Shown: one piece after another, positions 30,465 through 41,377 of the stretch
How positions within the stretch are numbered: position 1 is the stretch's first letter
How the letters are laid out: every line of letters begins with the position of its first letter
Assembly: GCA_905221605.1 (NCBI GenBank)
Contig: CAJNDS010002841.1
Span: 168,501-232,500 of the forward strand
Direction of reading: 5' to 3'
DNA length: 64,000 bases
From: Symbiodinium natans
Lineage: Eukaryota; Sar; Dinophyceae; Suessiales; Symbiodiniaceae
Made by a program: the position numbers and the translations under genes
Notes under the pieces: model-generated
Database searches by the model: none
What the model was told of the DNA's origin: nothing
The model's input: only the letters and a program-made list of their open reading frames with translations

Positions 30465-31691
30465 ATGTCCTCACTTGATAGTCGTGCAGCCTTCAAGGCA
30501 CGAGCCTTGGAGCTCAATTTTCCAGAGGAGGCTTTAGCTAAGCTGGCGGCCGTGCATGTGGACACCTTCGGTTCCTTAGCGTTCATCGGCCCTTTGTCGG
30601 CCGGGAACAGCGATGAAGGCCCTTTGGTTGCTACCCTGAAGCGTGCCTTGGGGCAGGCGCCCAGCGACCAAGTGCTATGCATTGCTCGAAGACTTTGGTT
30701 TGAGAGCACCACACAAGCTCTTGCTGAGATGCGTGGGAAAGTCGAGCGGACTGACACCTCCGAGCCAGTTCGCATGCCTCTCGCTGAGCGCACCCAACGC
30801 ATCAGTGAGTTGCAGAAACGCCTGGTGGGCATCCATTGGAGCGCTGACGTTGAGCCCTCGCACAAGCTCCAAGACTTGGTTGCACAAATGGTCGCCGATC
30901 AATCCCTGCTCTGGCTGCCATGGGAGCGCCTGACCAGTCGGGCTCTTGAGATCACTACTGAGAAGGTCGACCATTCTGTGGGGTTCGATTCTGCTGGGAA
31001 CTTGAAGTTGCTCCGCCGTTCCAGTGACCCCAGCTGCAGCACGTTAGGGGAATACGCCATCAAGTTGGCGCTGCAACGCCGCAGCCTTGCCTTCGAGTTG
31101 GGACGGATTTGCCGCTATGAGCATTTGGAGCGCTGGCATGATCAGCTCTTGCAGACGCACATGCGCTCTCAGCCACCAGGGATGCAACGTGTCTCCCTCC
31201 AACAGCTCCGTGAGGCCGACAAAATGCTGTGGACCCGCATCGCTGAGGACACCAGAGGAGCTTTGTCCATTCGACCCGATGGCTCCTACCCTTTTGAGGC
31301 TTCGCTCGCCAAGTGGAAGGATCACACGCAGGTGCAGTGCTACCTCATCCCGTTGCTTAAGCAGACTGCCCCGGATCCAGATCTTCCCCTTAAGCCCAAA
31401 CAACCCAACAAGCCGCCTAACAAGCCTGTGCGCAAGGATCGTGATCTTGCTCTCAAGCCTCCGACCAATCCGCAGGCGCCCAAGACTCCTGGCGAAGGGG
31501 ACAAGAAAAAGACCTGGACCGTGCCCTCCGGCTGCCACTCTCAGGACGCCGAGGGAAAGCCCTTGTGTTTCTCCTTCAACTTACGGGGTTGCACCTTCGC
31601 CAAGGCGGGAAAGAGGTGCCGACGAGGGCGCCATGTGTGCTGGAAGTGCCTGGGACCTCATCCGGCTTACGAGTGTCCGGAGTTTCAGTGA
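30465..31691 (+). CDS. gag: Gag-like protein with CCCH and CCHC fingers
   Basis: 408 codons from ATG 30465 (the open frame runs further upstream, but only with GTG). The N-terminal two thirds are helical and Leu-rich, without a named family. A Pro/Lys-rich stretch (KPKQPNKPPNKPVRKD) leads to a C-terminal zinc region: CFSFNLRGC...CRRGRH (CCCH-like) and CWKCLGPHPAYEC (C-x2-C-x3-H-x4-C). This is the nucleic-acid-binding end expected of Gag. It stops at TGA 31689-31691. The next 1,250 codons are open in the same frame, so only this stop separates Gag from Pol. Confidence 0.7.
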   Translation: MSSLDSRAAFKARALELNFPEEALAKLAAVHVDTFGSLAFIGPLSAGNSDEGPLVATLKRALGQAPSDQVLCIARRLWFESTTQALAEMRGKVERTDTSEPVRMPLAERTQRISELQKRLVGIHWSADVEPSHKLQDLVAQMVADQSLLWLPWERLTSRALEITTEKVDHSVGFDSAGNLKLLRRSSDPSCSTLGEYAIKLALQRRSLAFELGRICRYEHLERWHDQLLQTHMRSQPPGMQRVSLQQLREADKMLWTRIAEDTRGALSIRPDGSYPFEASLAKWKDHTQVQCYLIPLLKQTAPDPDLPLKPKQPNKPPNKPVRKDRDLALKPPTNPQAPKTPGEGDKKKTWTVPSGCHSQDAEGKPLCFSFNLRGCTFAKAGKRCRRGRHVCWKCLGPHPAYECPEFQ

Positions 31692-34600
31692 TCGGCCGCT
31701 GCGGCCGCCGGCATAGTGAATCCCGTCTTTCGGGATGATGAGACCGGTGGCAGCCGCTACGCTGCTGAACAGCTCGCCAGTTCGCTCCTCAGCCGATCTT
31801 GCATATCTCCAGATGACCTTTTGCGTTTGAGCCTTGCTTTGCCGTCGGAAGTCCCCGCCCGGGGAGTTGACATTTCCGGTAGCCGTTCTGTTAGTTTGGG
31901 TGCTTTCGCTTGCTCCAAGCTCCCGGGCTTGCTTGTTCGCGACACGAGCAAACAGCACCCCTTGTCCACTCGAGTTTTCTCCCGCTTCGTCAGAGGACTT
32001 TGCCCTGACTTCACGTGCACCACGATTGCAGTCTTCACAAACCTCAAAACCGACCTTCACCAGGACACTGCGAATGACCCTGCAAGCCAAAACCTTTTGT
32101 ACCCCTTGACGGCCTTCTCTGAAGGAGGCGTCTGGTGTGAGGACCCCGCCGGCAGCACCCCCTTTGTTCATCAGGGTCAAACCTTGTGGGGCCGAGTGCT
32201 TGAAGTGTCGCAAGGGCTATGTTTTTTGCCGGCTCCCAACAGGCGACACGCCACCCTTCCGTGGAAAGGTGACCGCGCTGTGCTTGTGTGCTACACTGCC
32301 AAAGAGACCGCCGACATTCCCCCCGAAACCCGGTCCTTCTTGGAAGCCCTTGATTTCCCCCTTCCGCCTGCCACTCAGAGTGTCCCTAAGACCTTACCCC
32401 TTGCCTCGCCTACCTCCCAGACCAACCCTGATCCTTCAGGACCCCTCTTTGTTGAGCTTTTTGCAGGTTGCGCCCGCCTCTCCAGGTTTTGTCAGGCCGC
32501 AGGCTTTCGAGTCTTGCCCGTTGATGCCCCCTGGAACCCACACAAGCCCGAGCATCCCGTGCTTGTCTTGGACCTCACCGAACCGGCCTGTCAGCAGCAG
32601 CTCCTGGCCCGGCTTCTTGAGGAAGCTCCTTTCGCGGTCCACGTTGCTCTCCCGTGCGGCACGGGCAGTCGCGCTCGTGAGCGACCTATCAGCAAGAAAG
32701 CTCGACTTCAAGGGGCTCCTGAGCCTCGCCCCCTCAGAGACGCCGAGCACGTTCTCGGACTGCCTGGGCTTTCAGAGAAGGATCAGATCCGCGTCGACAA
32801 GTCCAATGAACTCTGTCGCTTCGTGGTCTTCTTGTTGCAGCAACTGCCCAGCTCCTGCCATCTGAGCATAGAGAATCCGGAGAACTCCTGGATTTGGGCG
32901 GTCCTCGCCTACTTCGTTCGCAACTCCAAGTGCCCCCTCCTGCTCAAGCGCTGGTCGTCCATGCAAGACGTGTGTTTCAGCAACTGCATGAAGGGCGGCA
33001 GGCGACCCAAGCGCACCCGCTTTCGTTGTAGTCATGCTTTACTTCAAAGCCTGGAAGCAGACTGCGACGGCATGCATGAACATCTGCCCTACCTTGTCTA
33101 CCGTTGCAACGGGTCCTGGAGTTTCTCCACTGCCCAGGAAGCCGAGTATCCCGCGGGACTGTGCTACGAGATGGCGTCCCTCCTTTCCGCTGCAGCGGGC
33201 CTGCCAGGCCGACTTGACCCCCCAGCAGGCCCTCGACCCTTGTGGCCACAGCAGAAGGGCACCCGCAAACTCCTCCCGGAGTTCCTCGAGTTTAGCGCAA
33301 CCCCTCCTTTGGATAGGCCCTTTAAAGAGTTCACCTCCGATTTAGAGGGTTCTAGCGGGAGGTTTGGGGTGTATAGAACGCCTCAGGAATTCGTTCAATG
33401 TGCACTGGAGCTTGACCACCCCTTCGATGTCCAGCACTGTGTTCCTGATGCAGTGAAGAGGAACATCTTTCGGAGACTGACGGAGGGACCTACGGCTTTC
33501 GCTTCGGAAAGGGTTCAGATGTTTCAGAAACTGAACCAGCTGGAAAAAGAACTTCGTTATGAAGAGGCGCGGTTGCATTCCGTGCTGCCCGAGCATGTTC
33601 GCGAGGTGGTCAAGGACAAGAATTTGTTGCTTTGGGCGCATCTTTTGGAGGAAACGTTGTTTGCCGACAAGGGCGTTTTCGAGCTGATGAAGGGGGTGGA
33701 TCTTGTGGGCAAACCCGACAAGTCGCCGCTGTTCGACGTCAAAGAGGTCCCGGCAACTTCTGACGGAAACCTTCTTTTGGAATCTGCCAGCTGGAGAAGG
33801 GAGCGACTCAAAGGGCGTGACCCGCACAAGGACGATGCCGCAGCTAGGCAGAAGCTGTGGGACTGTACGATCAAAGACAGAGACAACGGTTTCTTGAAAG
33901 GCCCCTTTGCCTCTGAGAACGAGGTCAGGGAGCACCTGGGAGTCGACGAGTTCGTGTGCTCGCGGCGTTTCCTCATAGAGCAAGGGACCCCGGAAAGGCC
34001 GAAGGCCAGACCCATCGACAACTACAAGGAGGGGGGCGTCAACGAGGCCTACCACTGCTTGGAGAAGCTTGCCCTCTTTGATGTCAACTGGATGACAGCC
34101 ATCAGCACGTACATAGCTAGAGTTTCTGATCCTTCATCGCCTTTGGAAGTGGAGCTCAGCTGTGGTGAGGTGCTCAGGGGCGAAATTCATCCACAATGGA
34201 AGTCTCGGCCACCTAGATGGCTGGGACGCACGCTGGACCTTGAAAAAGCTTACCGACAAGTTCCACTGTCGTGTGATTCACTGAAGTTTGGCGTTGTCAT
34301 GGTCACGGAACCTTCGACAGGACAACACCGCTACTTCGTGGCGCAGAGCCTCCCCTTCGGGGCTACTTCGTCGGTATTCGCTTTTAACAGGCTGTCGAGA
34401 TCGATTTTGCACCTGAGCTGGCATCTTCTCGGTCTGGTTTCTGGATGCTTCTACGACGACTTTCCTCTTCTGGAGGTAGACACTTCGGCAAAACTTTCTT
34501 CAGAGTCATTTGAGCATATGCTTCGGAAGCTTGGGTGGAAGTACTCAACTGAGCCTGAGAAGTCGCTGCCCTTCGAAGAGACCTTCGACCTTCTGGGGAT

Positions 34601-35450
34601 TAGGCTGAATGCTGGCGGCATCGCTGATGGCGTGGTCTCCTTGCACAACAAGCCTAGCAGGTTGGACAGGATGAAAGACGCACTTCTCAGGATGAGCTTG
34701 AGTGGCAAATGGGACATTCACTCCATCCAATCGCTGCAAGGGCAAGTCAACTTCGCTGTCGGATTCGCTTCGGGAAGAGGTCTGAAGTTGCTACAAAGGG
34801 CTTTGGGAAGTTTTCTTCGCGATCCTGGGATGCGGACCGTTTCTGACTTGCGCTCGCTCTGCAGTTTTGGGGTGGATCTCATAGACGCCTGTACGCCTAG
34901 AATCTTTGCCTGCAGGGGACCCGTGAGTCCCGTGGTGATCTTTACTGACGCTGCCTATGAACATGGGATCGCATCTTATGGCGTGGTGGTAATTGATCGC
35001 TTCACCGACACAAGGTTGGTCGCTGGAGGGAGGATTCCGGATTCGCTGGTTAGGTTCTGGCGGCTGGATAGCCCTGAACAGGTGATCGGGCAGGCCGAGG
35101 CGTTCGCTGTGGTTGCAGCCCGACAATCCTTCTCTCGCCTGCTCACGGGAAGGAGGGCCATCTATTTCGTGGACAACGAAGGAGCGAGAGAAGTTCTGAT
35201 TAAAGGGGGAAGCAGATCCCGAACGATGCTGCTACTGGCTTCGATCTTCTTCGAGCTCGAGAATGAAGATCAGGGAGTCACTTGGCTGGAGCGTGTGCCT
35301 TCTCAGAGTAACATTGCAGATCCTCCGAGTCGTGGTTTGGTTACGGAGACAGCAGCCCTGATCAAAGGTCGTGAGACTGCGCTTAGTATCGAGAGTCTGT
35401 GCGCGAAGTGCATGGCTACTGTACAGATACCCTGGGAACTCCTCAAATAG
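31692..35450 (+). CDS. pol: polyprotein: dioxygenase-like, C5-MTase-like, RT, RNase H
   Basis: Same frame as Gag; numbering is from the GTG at 31716 (1,244 residues), but no ATG start is evident and readthrough of the TGA is plausible. Residues 60-200: a 2-oxoglutarate/Fe(II) dioxygenase-like pattern, LHQD (H115, D117), SEGGVW, RRHATLPWKGDR (H178, R187). Residues 243-455: C5-methyltransferase-like, FVELFAG (motif I), VALPCGTGSR (motif IV, C314), SIENPENSWIW (motif VI). RT about 735-965: RTLDLEKAYRQVP (D841) and FYDDF (D914, D915). RNase H about 1070-1205: FTDAAYEHG (D1077), GQAEAF (E1127), FVDNEG (D1153), SNIADPPSRG (D1202). No integrase or protease. The frame is uninterrupted. Confidence 0.78.
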   Translation, partial: SAAAAAGIVNPVFRDDETGGSRYAAEQLASSLLSRSCISPDDLLRLSLALPSEVPARGVDISGSRSVSLGAFACSKLPGLLVRDTSKQHPLSTRVFSRFVRGLCPDFTCTTIAVFTNLKTDLHQDTANDPASQNLLYPLTAFSEGGVWCEDPAGSTPFVHQGQTLWGRVLEVSQGLCFLPAPNRRHATLPWKGDRAVLVCYTAKETADIPPETRSFLEALDFPLPPATQSVPKTLPLASPTSQTNPDPSGPLFVELFAGCARLSRFCQAAGFRVLPVDAPWNPHKPEHPVLVLDLTEPACQQQLLARLLEEAPFAVHVALPCGTGSRARERPISKKARLQGAPEPRPLRDAEHVLGLPGLSEKDQIRVDKSNELCRFVVFLLQQLPSSCHLSIENPENSWIWAVLAYFVRNSKCPLLLKRWSSMQDVCFSNCMKGGRRPKRTRFRCSHALLQSLEADCDGMHEHLPYLVYRCNGSWSFSTAQEAEYPAGLCYEMASLLSAAAGLPGRLDPPAGPRPLWPQQKGTRKLLPEFLEFSATPPLDRPFKEFTSDLEGSSGRFGVYRTPQEFVQCALELDHPFDVQHCVPDAVKRNIFRRLTEGPTAFASERVQMFQKLNQLEKELRYEEARLHSVLPEHVREVVKDKNLLLWAHLLEETLFADKGVFELMKGVDLVGKPDKSPLFDVKEVPATSDGNLLLESASWRRERLKGRDPHKDDAAARQKLWDCTIKDRDNGFLKGPFASENEVREHLGVDEFVCSRRFLIEQGTPERPKARPIDNYKEGGVNEAYHCLEKLALFDVNWMTAISTYIARVSDPSSPLEVELSCGEVLRGEIHPQWKSRPPRWLGRTLDLEKAYRQVPLSCDSLKFGVVMVTEPSTGQHRYFVAQSLPFGATSSVFAFNRLSRSILHLSWHLLGLVSGCFYDDFPLLEVDTSAKLSSESFEHMLRKLGWKYSTEPEKSLPFEETFDLLGIRLNAGGIADGVVSLHNKPSRLDRMKDALLRMSLSGKWDIHSIQSLQGQVNFAVGFASGRGLKLLQRALGSFLRDPGMRTVSDLRSLCSFGVDLIDACTPRIFACRGPVSPVVIFTDAAYEHGIASYGVVVIDRFTDTRLVAGGRIPDSLVRFWRLDSPEQVIGQAEAFAVVAARQSFSRLLTGRRAIYFVDNEGAREVLIKGGSRSRTMLLLASIFFELENEDQGVTWLERVPSQSNIADPPSRGLVTETAALIKGRETALSIESLCAKCMATVQIPWELLK

Positions 35451-35467
35451 TTACGGTCACTTTTAAA

Positions 35468-35717
35468 GGGGGTTATGCGTGTTGGGGCAAATCGGTAACA
35501 TGCACCTAAACAGCCAGTGCGCATCTCAACGCATACATGCTGGGTGCTCCAACCGAAAACCTTCGAAAGAACTCTTCACTCTTCGAACGCCTCGCTTTTG
35601 ATTGACCCCTGACCGTGGAAAAAAGAGGGGAGCGTCCTCGTACAGAGTTTATGTGATCTAGATTCTTCATGAACATATTTTGGAATAGATTGGGAATCAT
35701 TGTGAAAACTTAAAGAC
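35468..35717 (+). repeat. split direct repeat B1
   Basis: 250 bp from GGGGGTTATGCGTG to CTTAAAGAC, starting 18 bp after the Pol stop and fused directly to A2. It recurs 672 bp further on as B2. Confidence 0.95.
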
Positions 35718-36090
35718 GGCGTTTTCGCGAAGCGACGAAGTTGTCTTTTTGTTTTCATAGCAGCCGGTTGAGCTGAGCAATGATTTCCAAAATCTTTACA
35801 AACTGTATTTTGAACTTCGACTTCCGTTTCTCTTGTATGTGTTTGAAGACACAAGCACAAGAGTGTGTTTACCGGTGATTTGTAGACTGATGTGGGAACC
35901 CGGGGAATCCTGAAAATTCCCGGAATTTTTGTAAATCCCCGGAAACCCCTGGCATGCCCCACCGAGGGACTGACATTAATCTGCCGCGCCGTTCTTTCAG
36001 CATGGCTCGTTTCGCACTGGCACACATTGCATGGCAGTCCATGATGTACGCAGATATGGACAATGCTAGTGCTGAGCTATGCTAAAGTTT
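35717..36090 (+). repeat. split direct repeat A2
   Basis: Copy of A1; a 49-bp spacer (36091-36139) separates it from B2. Confidence 0.95.
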
Positions 36091-36139
36091 TTCACCCGCC
36101 CTCCCACCCTCGGAGTTTTTCCTTACCGATTTGGAGAGG

Positions 36140-36389
36140 GGGGGTTATGCGTGTTGGGGCAAATCGGTAACATGCACCTAAACAGCCAGTGCGCATCTCA
36201 ACGCATACATGCTGGGTGCTCCAACCGAAAACCTTCGAAAGAACTCTTCACTCTTCGAACGCCTCGCTTTTGATTGACCCCTGACCGTGGAAAAAAGAGG
36301 GGAGCGTCCTCGTACAGAGTTTATGTGATCTAGATTCTTCATGAACATATTTTGGAATAGATTGGGAATCATTGTGAAAACTTAAAGAC
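36140..36389 (+). repeat. split direct repeat B2, right end of the element
   Basis: Copy of B1 with two extra G residues at its start; ends CTTAAAGAC, after which the sequence is unique. Confidence 0.95.
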
Positions 36390-36583
36390 TGGGTCTTAAA
36401 CTCAGATCAAGCCTGAGCAGAACCTGGATGGTACGGTCTCTAAGGGCTTAAAACAGGGTTCCAAACAGGTTTAGAGACCCTTGACGTGGAGATGAAGACA
36501 GAAGACTCATGCATCTAGTTCACCATCTAGTTCCAGTTCCCGCAGTAAGACGTTTAGGCCCTCCCCAGCTGATCCCGTTAGCC

Positions 36584-36585
<2 letters not shown>

Positions 36586-36619
<34 letters not shown>
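36586..36619. repeat. (GT)n microsatellite
   Basis: Seventeen GT dinucleotides. Confidence 0.97.
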
Positions 36620-36620
<1 letters not shown>

Positions 36621-37313
36621 GAATCGCAAACCTGGATCTGAATCAAACAGGGGGGTGATCTGATTTGAGCGAGCCGGTTCGTGGCATGCCTCAGCATCTT
36701 TAGTGGTGGGTACATCTCCCAAGACCAGAAGCCTGTTGAGGAGCATCCGGTTGCTTGTCGGGCTTCGAACCACGGAATGTTTGGGCATGGTAAGGCATGA
36801 GCCAGCATGAGGCACCCACAAGTGAAACACGTGCAGCACAGCCGCATCTCACGTTGCAGACCAGTACGGCAACTGAGCCACTTGATATGCATCTTTCTGT
36901 TTAGAATGTGCTGTGTGTTGCCATGAATGCCGCTTTGCATTCAGCGCTGCGTGCTCGGAGGTTCATGTTTGTTTCTTCACAAAGTGCTTTTGGGCCCGAC
37001 ACATTCGCATCAGGGCCATTAAGGCATGCTGCATGGACGAGCCTTAAAGGTCCTTGACAGTTGGTTGGGCTCGGGTCCGGGTTGCCGGTTCTCAATAACA
37101 AGATAGGGTGACTGACTTGGAGCAAAGTGCAGCTGAAACCATAGCCAAATAAAAATGCAGGTGCTGACCATGGCAGCCCCTTGGCCGCCACGGGCCGGGG
37201 GACCCAAGACATGAAGAGACCACGGGCTTGAATGCTCTTGGATATTTGGATGCTTGCGTTTTTCAAGGTGTCGTTTCAGCGTTCCGGGTCTTCGCTACAT
37301 GTTTCATTTTCAG

Positions 37314-37456
37314 GTCCAGCCACGCGGAGCACCTTGGTGGGTCAGAGGCTTAACGAGCTTGCACGCAGGTTACTTCAGGCCGCTGCGCAACAGGGCCTGT
37401 CTGCTAGAGTTCACGTGTTGCACGAGGTGCGAAGGCTATTGCCATTGTCGCATGCT
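37314..37456 (+). CDS. exon-like segment
   Basis: Follows TTTCATTTTCAG and ends before GTGAGA. It reads PATRSTLVGQRLNELARR then LLQAAAQQGLSARVHVLHEV, helical and Ala/Leu/Arg-rich. It is open in phase through the whole 143 bp. No family recognised. Confidence 0.3.
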
Positions 37457-38981
37457 GTGAGATACAACTTCCTGCATTGGTTTTGCTGGTGCTCAAACCT
37501 TCACTGGGAGAAGCTCTGGGATATTCCTGCGGTTGAAAGCAGCGTGCACACACCAAGTTTTGAACCCTTTGATTACTCAGGTATTGCTCCTCTCTGGAGC
37601 GAGCAGCGGTGCTGCATTGGTACTGCTTTGGCGCCTGCTGAGTCTTTGGAGGCGATTTCTCAAATCCAGTAGCTTCTGGCGTTGTGACGTGCACACCTTC
37701 GACTTTGGAACGCCCTGAATGGCAACTCTTGCATTGTGAGGAAGTCATGTGCCGCTTGCGTTTCTTGTCTGTTTTTGTTGCGTCTCGGAAGCTCTGCCTT
37801 GCAAAGTGCAGAAGCGCCGCCAAGCCCAAATCAGGGTCAGAATTCTGTGGATCCCGTAAAGCCAGAAAGACCCCAAGGAAGAAACAAAAAACTGCGAATC
37901 TTGTAAAGGTTCTCTCTCGGTGACCATCGAGTTGATGCAAAACCTTCCCACGCGAAGGTAAATGGATTTCGCCACGAGGCAGTATCGGTTCAGCATGTTC
38001 CGCTATCGTCTCGAACGCAACACAACGTTTTTTTTAGCACAACGAATAGTAAAGAGGTTTCTTCGTCATTTGGAGAGCTGGGTGGCCCGGCAGTCCAACT
38101 GAACCGCAGCAAAGAGACCGACGAGCTGGAGAAAATGATTGTTTTTGAAGACAGTACTTGTTCCAGCGTTGGTCAATAAGTATCACCAAGCTGCAACAGC
38201 ATGGACTGAGGCGAGAGATTTTGTCGCCGCTCAGGATTCCTACCTTCAAGTTTGCACCTTTACCGACGAACAACGATGCAAGAAAAGAGTAGGACAGCCC
38301 TGCAGACCCCGCCGAACACAAACCACAATGATAGGGCACACAGAGATGATCTGGAGATGTTCTTCTGAATCAGAAGCACATTCGATGCGCAGGGTTCCTG
38401 GCATTCTCCCACACTTCCGTAGATCCCCACCTAAACTGCCCACAAGAACGGCAAAAGCCCATCCTAGAAAGAAGAGTAGACAAGAATAAGCTCAGAACAA
38501 GGACATGTTGAAACCTGAGCCCAAAGCAGACGAGCTGCAAGGCTCTTGTCGCTGCGCCTGCTGCGGCCGGCATTGCCCAAGGCCAGAGCCTGAACACTGC
38601 AGAGTCAGCAGAGATTCAAGCCGTGACGTAGCACGCAGATGAACTGTGCCAGACCAGTACCTGCAAGTTACGTCACCCTGATGGTAGAGCTAAGCTTCAT
38701 GGATGCAGCTGGCCTCGGCATGAGACATTTCTCAAGCTGCTCCCAGGCAGCTCCCGGCATGCTGCAGGTGAGCTCAGACTTTCTTTGATTGGACTGCAAA
38801 ATGATGTGATGTGATGTGGTAAGGGTTTCAGACTGTCTGATGTTGGCATGCGTTGATATGGTGATGATGCAAGGCAACGGTCAGCAGCGGACTGACATGT
38901 AAACGGGTGGTGGATGTTCTGGCAGCAGCAGATAGCAGCAGCGCAGTTGGGGGTCGATAAGATTGATCTTGGCAGACCCTG

Positions 38982-39480
38982 TTGCCAAGGAACTCCGACC
39001 ATGTGACGTCTCTTTCTGCTGCTACACGGCTCCTGAATGCACAAATGGTAGACGTCGCTTCTGTGAGGCGGCGCCACAACGTGTCGAAGGCATGGGGCCG
39101 GGCTTGGGATCGTGTGCGTGGTGTGGCCATCGACAGCACCTCAACTTTCCCCTCAGTTCCCCAAACACTCTTAAACCATCTCAAGTCCTTCTTTGAAAGC
39201 AGGCGACCGCCTTGGCGAGCGTTTGGCCGAGTTGGTGGCCTCGCTCCGAGGACATGCCGAGGAGAATGCTTCGGATCAAAAGATTTTGGGAAGGATGGGT
39301 GCAAAACAGAGACAGCAGGCAAACAAAAGGGATGTGGAAGTGTGGGGATGTTTGAGTTGTTGGTTCGAGCCCATTCAGGCCTTTTTGGAAGGCTCCGGGG
39401 GCTCCCTCTGCATATGCGGTATGCCAACCGATGTCCAACAACCATCAACGCCACCTCACAAAAAGCAAAGGCAAAGATAA
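38982..39480 (+). CDS. possible broken coding segment
   Basis: Two overlapping frames look protein-like in succession. The first has VRRRHNVSKAWGRAWDRVRG and TLLNHLKSFFESR (to about 39200); the second has AGDRLGERLAELVASLRGH and KILGRMGAKQRQQANKRDVE (from about 39195). A frameshift or a small intron would be needed to join them. No family recognised; a decayed gene or captured sequence is possible. Confidence 0.22.
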
Positions 39481-41127
39481 GGTCGGTCATGACCTCGTCG
39501 CTCCCTTGCGCAACTGTCTGGCGCACGTGGTCGCTGCCATCAGTAGTGTGTTCATATAGTAACTCGGGGGCTGGTTAGCCGCACCACCTGAGGGGCATTA
39601 CCATGCTGGTGTCGACTGAACGGTACCATTCCTCTCGAGTGCCATTTTGGGATCCCCGTTGGAAGGAGTTTAGGCTTGTTTAGAATCCTGGGCTGTATGT
39701 TGAGAAAGCTTTTCTGGTTCGGACTTAGTAACCCGTCTGCCTTCTGCTCGCAGTGTCAGCTAGCCGATTAGCCCGATCACTTGTTTCCTGCTGAAGCGCT
39801 TTGGGGGTGTGCATGCGGCCTCGTCCATGATGTTCAACCCACAAGCAAATTCCCTTCGACAACAATACACAAAAGCCGGCTGTGTGGAGCATACGAATGT
39901 CCTAAAGCAGTCCGCTTTTTGTTGTGTGCAGACTTTGCAAGACTTGGGTGTCGTTTCTTGTTCGTTAGGAGACCCGGCAAGCCACTGCCTCATTGCGGCG
40001 GTCGGTGGAACAGCAGCCGCTCGGCCATCTGCAGGTCTCTTGCAACGGGTTTAGGGTTTAGGTTTAGGGTACAGGGGTTCATAGGCACTCCCCATTTTTC
40101 GAAAGCACTGGTTGAGAATTGGTGCTAGAGAACATCTTCTGCCATACTTAGTTTAGCACCGTTTGGTCTGGCGCAGAAGAGGGAACGGCTCACTTCCTTT
40201 TTCTATTCTTTTCATGGGGCCTTTCAGGGGACCGCAATCAGGATATTATTGTAAGGGAGAGAGAAAATAGAGCGAAGGCACAAATCATATTCAAGCAGCG
40301 GTGAAAAGTGAGGAATAAAGTGAGAGAGTGACTCCACGAGCGCATATTGAAACGAAATCATTGTGAGACCTGTTTACTATCATATTTAGGGCTTCTTAGC
40401 ATATACATTTTTGTTTGTTATGGGCGTGCGAAAAGATAAGAAAAATGTGCACGCCAGAACAATACATTTATTAGTATTATCACGGGGGCATTTAAGACAA
40501 TTCTATTCTGCCCCATCTTCTGCATGTTTCTAGTGTGGCCCCGTGTCAACAGAAGCTCCGTTTTCCCAATCTGTGAAGTCGGACGCTTGCGCTTGCGTGT
40601 AGAGTAGAAATGGTTCTTGCGCGGAAAAAACACAGCTGACAACAACTTGCAGTGACTTGCAGCTCGAACTTAACCGCCGCCGAGGCGTATGGAGATGCAG
40701 AGGACAGGAGGAAATGAAAGGAAAAGGCCCCCGGCCTCCCCTCCCCCGCCGCCCCCCCCCCCAACTCCCAGAGCAGAGCAGTGCAACACAGGCAAGCGAC
40801 TTGAGCGCACAGGGGCCCCGGCACAGACAACAAAACACCAACACGAGGCACCTATCAAGTCGAACACGGACAAGACCGGCTTAGGTTCCAACCGTGGCAT
40901 TTGTGGGCTGCGGCTTCAGTGAATGGAGTTGAATTTCGCAGCCGAGGCAGCGGCTTTACCAGATGGCAGCTTCAGACTTCCAGCGGAAGCTGGACGAAGC
41001 GTGCAGGAGGTGTGGAGATGGCCGAGATGGCGCTGCTTGATGGTTGAGATGAGAAGCTTTTGGAACCCTTTAGTTTCATAGGCCCGGCATGGGCCCTGCA
41101 GAGGCCCCCACATCCTTACCTTCGCAG

Positions 41128-41377
41128 GAAGGTGACCACCTGCCGCATGGAGCTGGCTTCCGAGCCGGGAAGCCTGTCAAGTTTGACATCAGAAGTTTGG
41201 GAGGTTCAAAACCGTTCTGTTTGGGACTTCAGGTGTTGCATGGTGTTGCGGCTTGGCTTTCCTCTTTCCTCGTCTGCATCGGACCGGCGCTGAGTTGGCT
41301 TTCAGCGCTTCAATTTGCCAGTCGACCCCAAAGGTCACTGCAGATGCTCCGATCTCTTGTGGCGTGTCAGAGACCTG
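41128..41377 (+). CDS. exon-like segment(s)
   Basis: After ACCTTCGCAG (41127) the frame reads EGDHLPHGAGFRAGKPVKFD to a GTTCAA donor-like site at 41204. After TGGCTTTCAG (41305) another stretch can be read as RFNLPVDPKGHCRCSDLLWR up to a GTGCAA at 41378. The two stretches do not share phase in the frames I prefer, so at least one frame choice is wrong, or they are unlinked. Confidence 0.25.

Larger units (their letters stand above)
28773..36389 (+). mobile_element. DIRS-order tyrosine-recombinase retrotransposon
   Basis: The termini are split direct repeats. A1 (28773-29146) is repeated as A2 (35717-36090), and B1 (35468-35717) as B2 (36140-36389), in the order A1-internal-B1-A2-B2, the layout known for PAT- and Ngaro-like DIRS elements. 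The interior encodes a tyrosine recombinase C-terminus, a zinc-finger Gag and a polyprotein with RT and RNase H but no integrase or protease, as expected for this order. The repeat copies look essentially identical by eye, which suggests a fairly young insertion. Confidence 0.88.

Noticed and set aside
33342-34055. 237-codon minus-strand frame
   Set aside because: Antisense shadow of the DIRS polyprotein, which has clear RT and RNase H motifs on the plus strand.
36690-36790. Possible tRNA (B-box-like GGTTCGAAGCC on the minus strand)
   Set aside because: No A box, no cloverleaf pairing and no plausible anticodon arm could be drawn.
39355-39380. Second B-box-like GGTTCGAGCCC
   Set aside because: Surrounding sequence does not fold as a tRNA.
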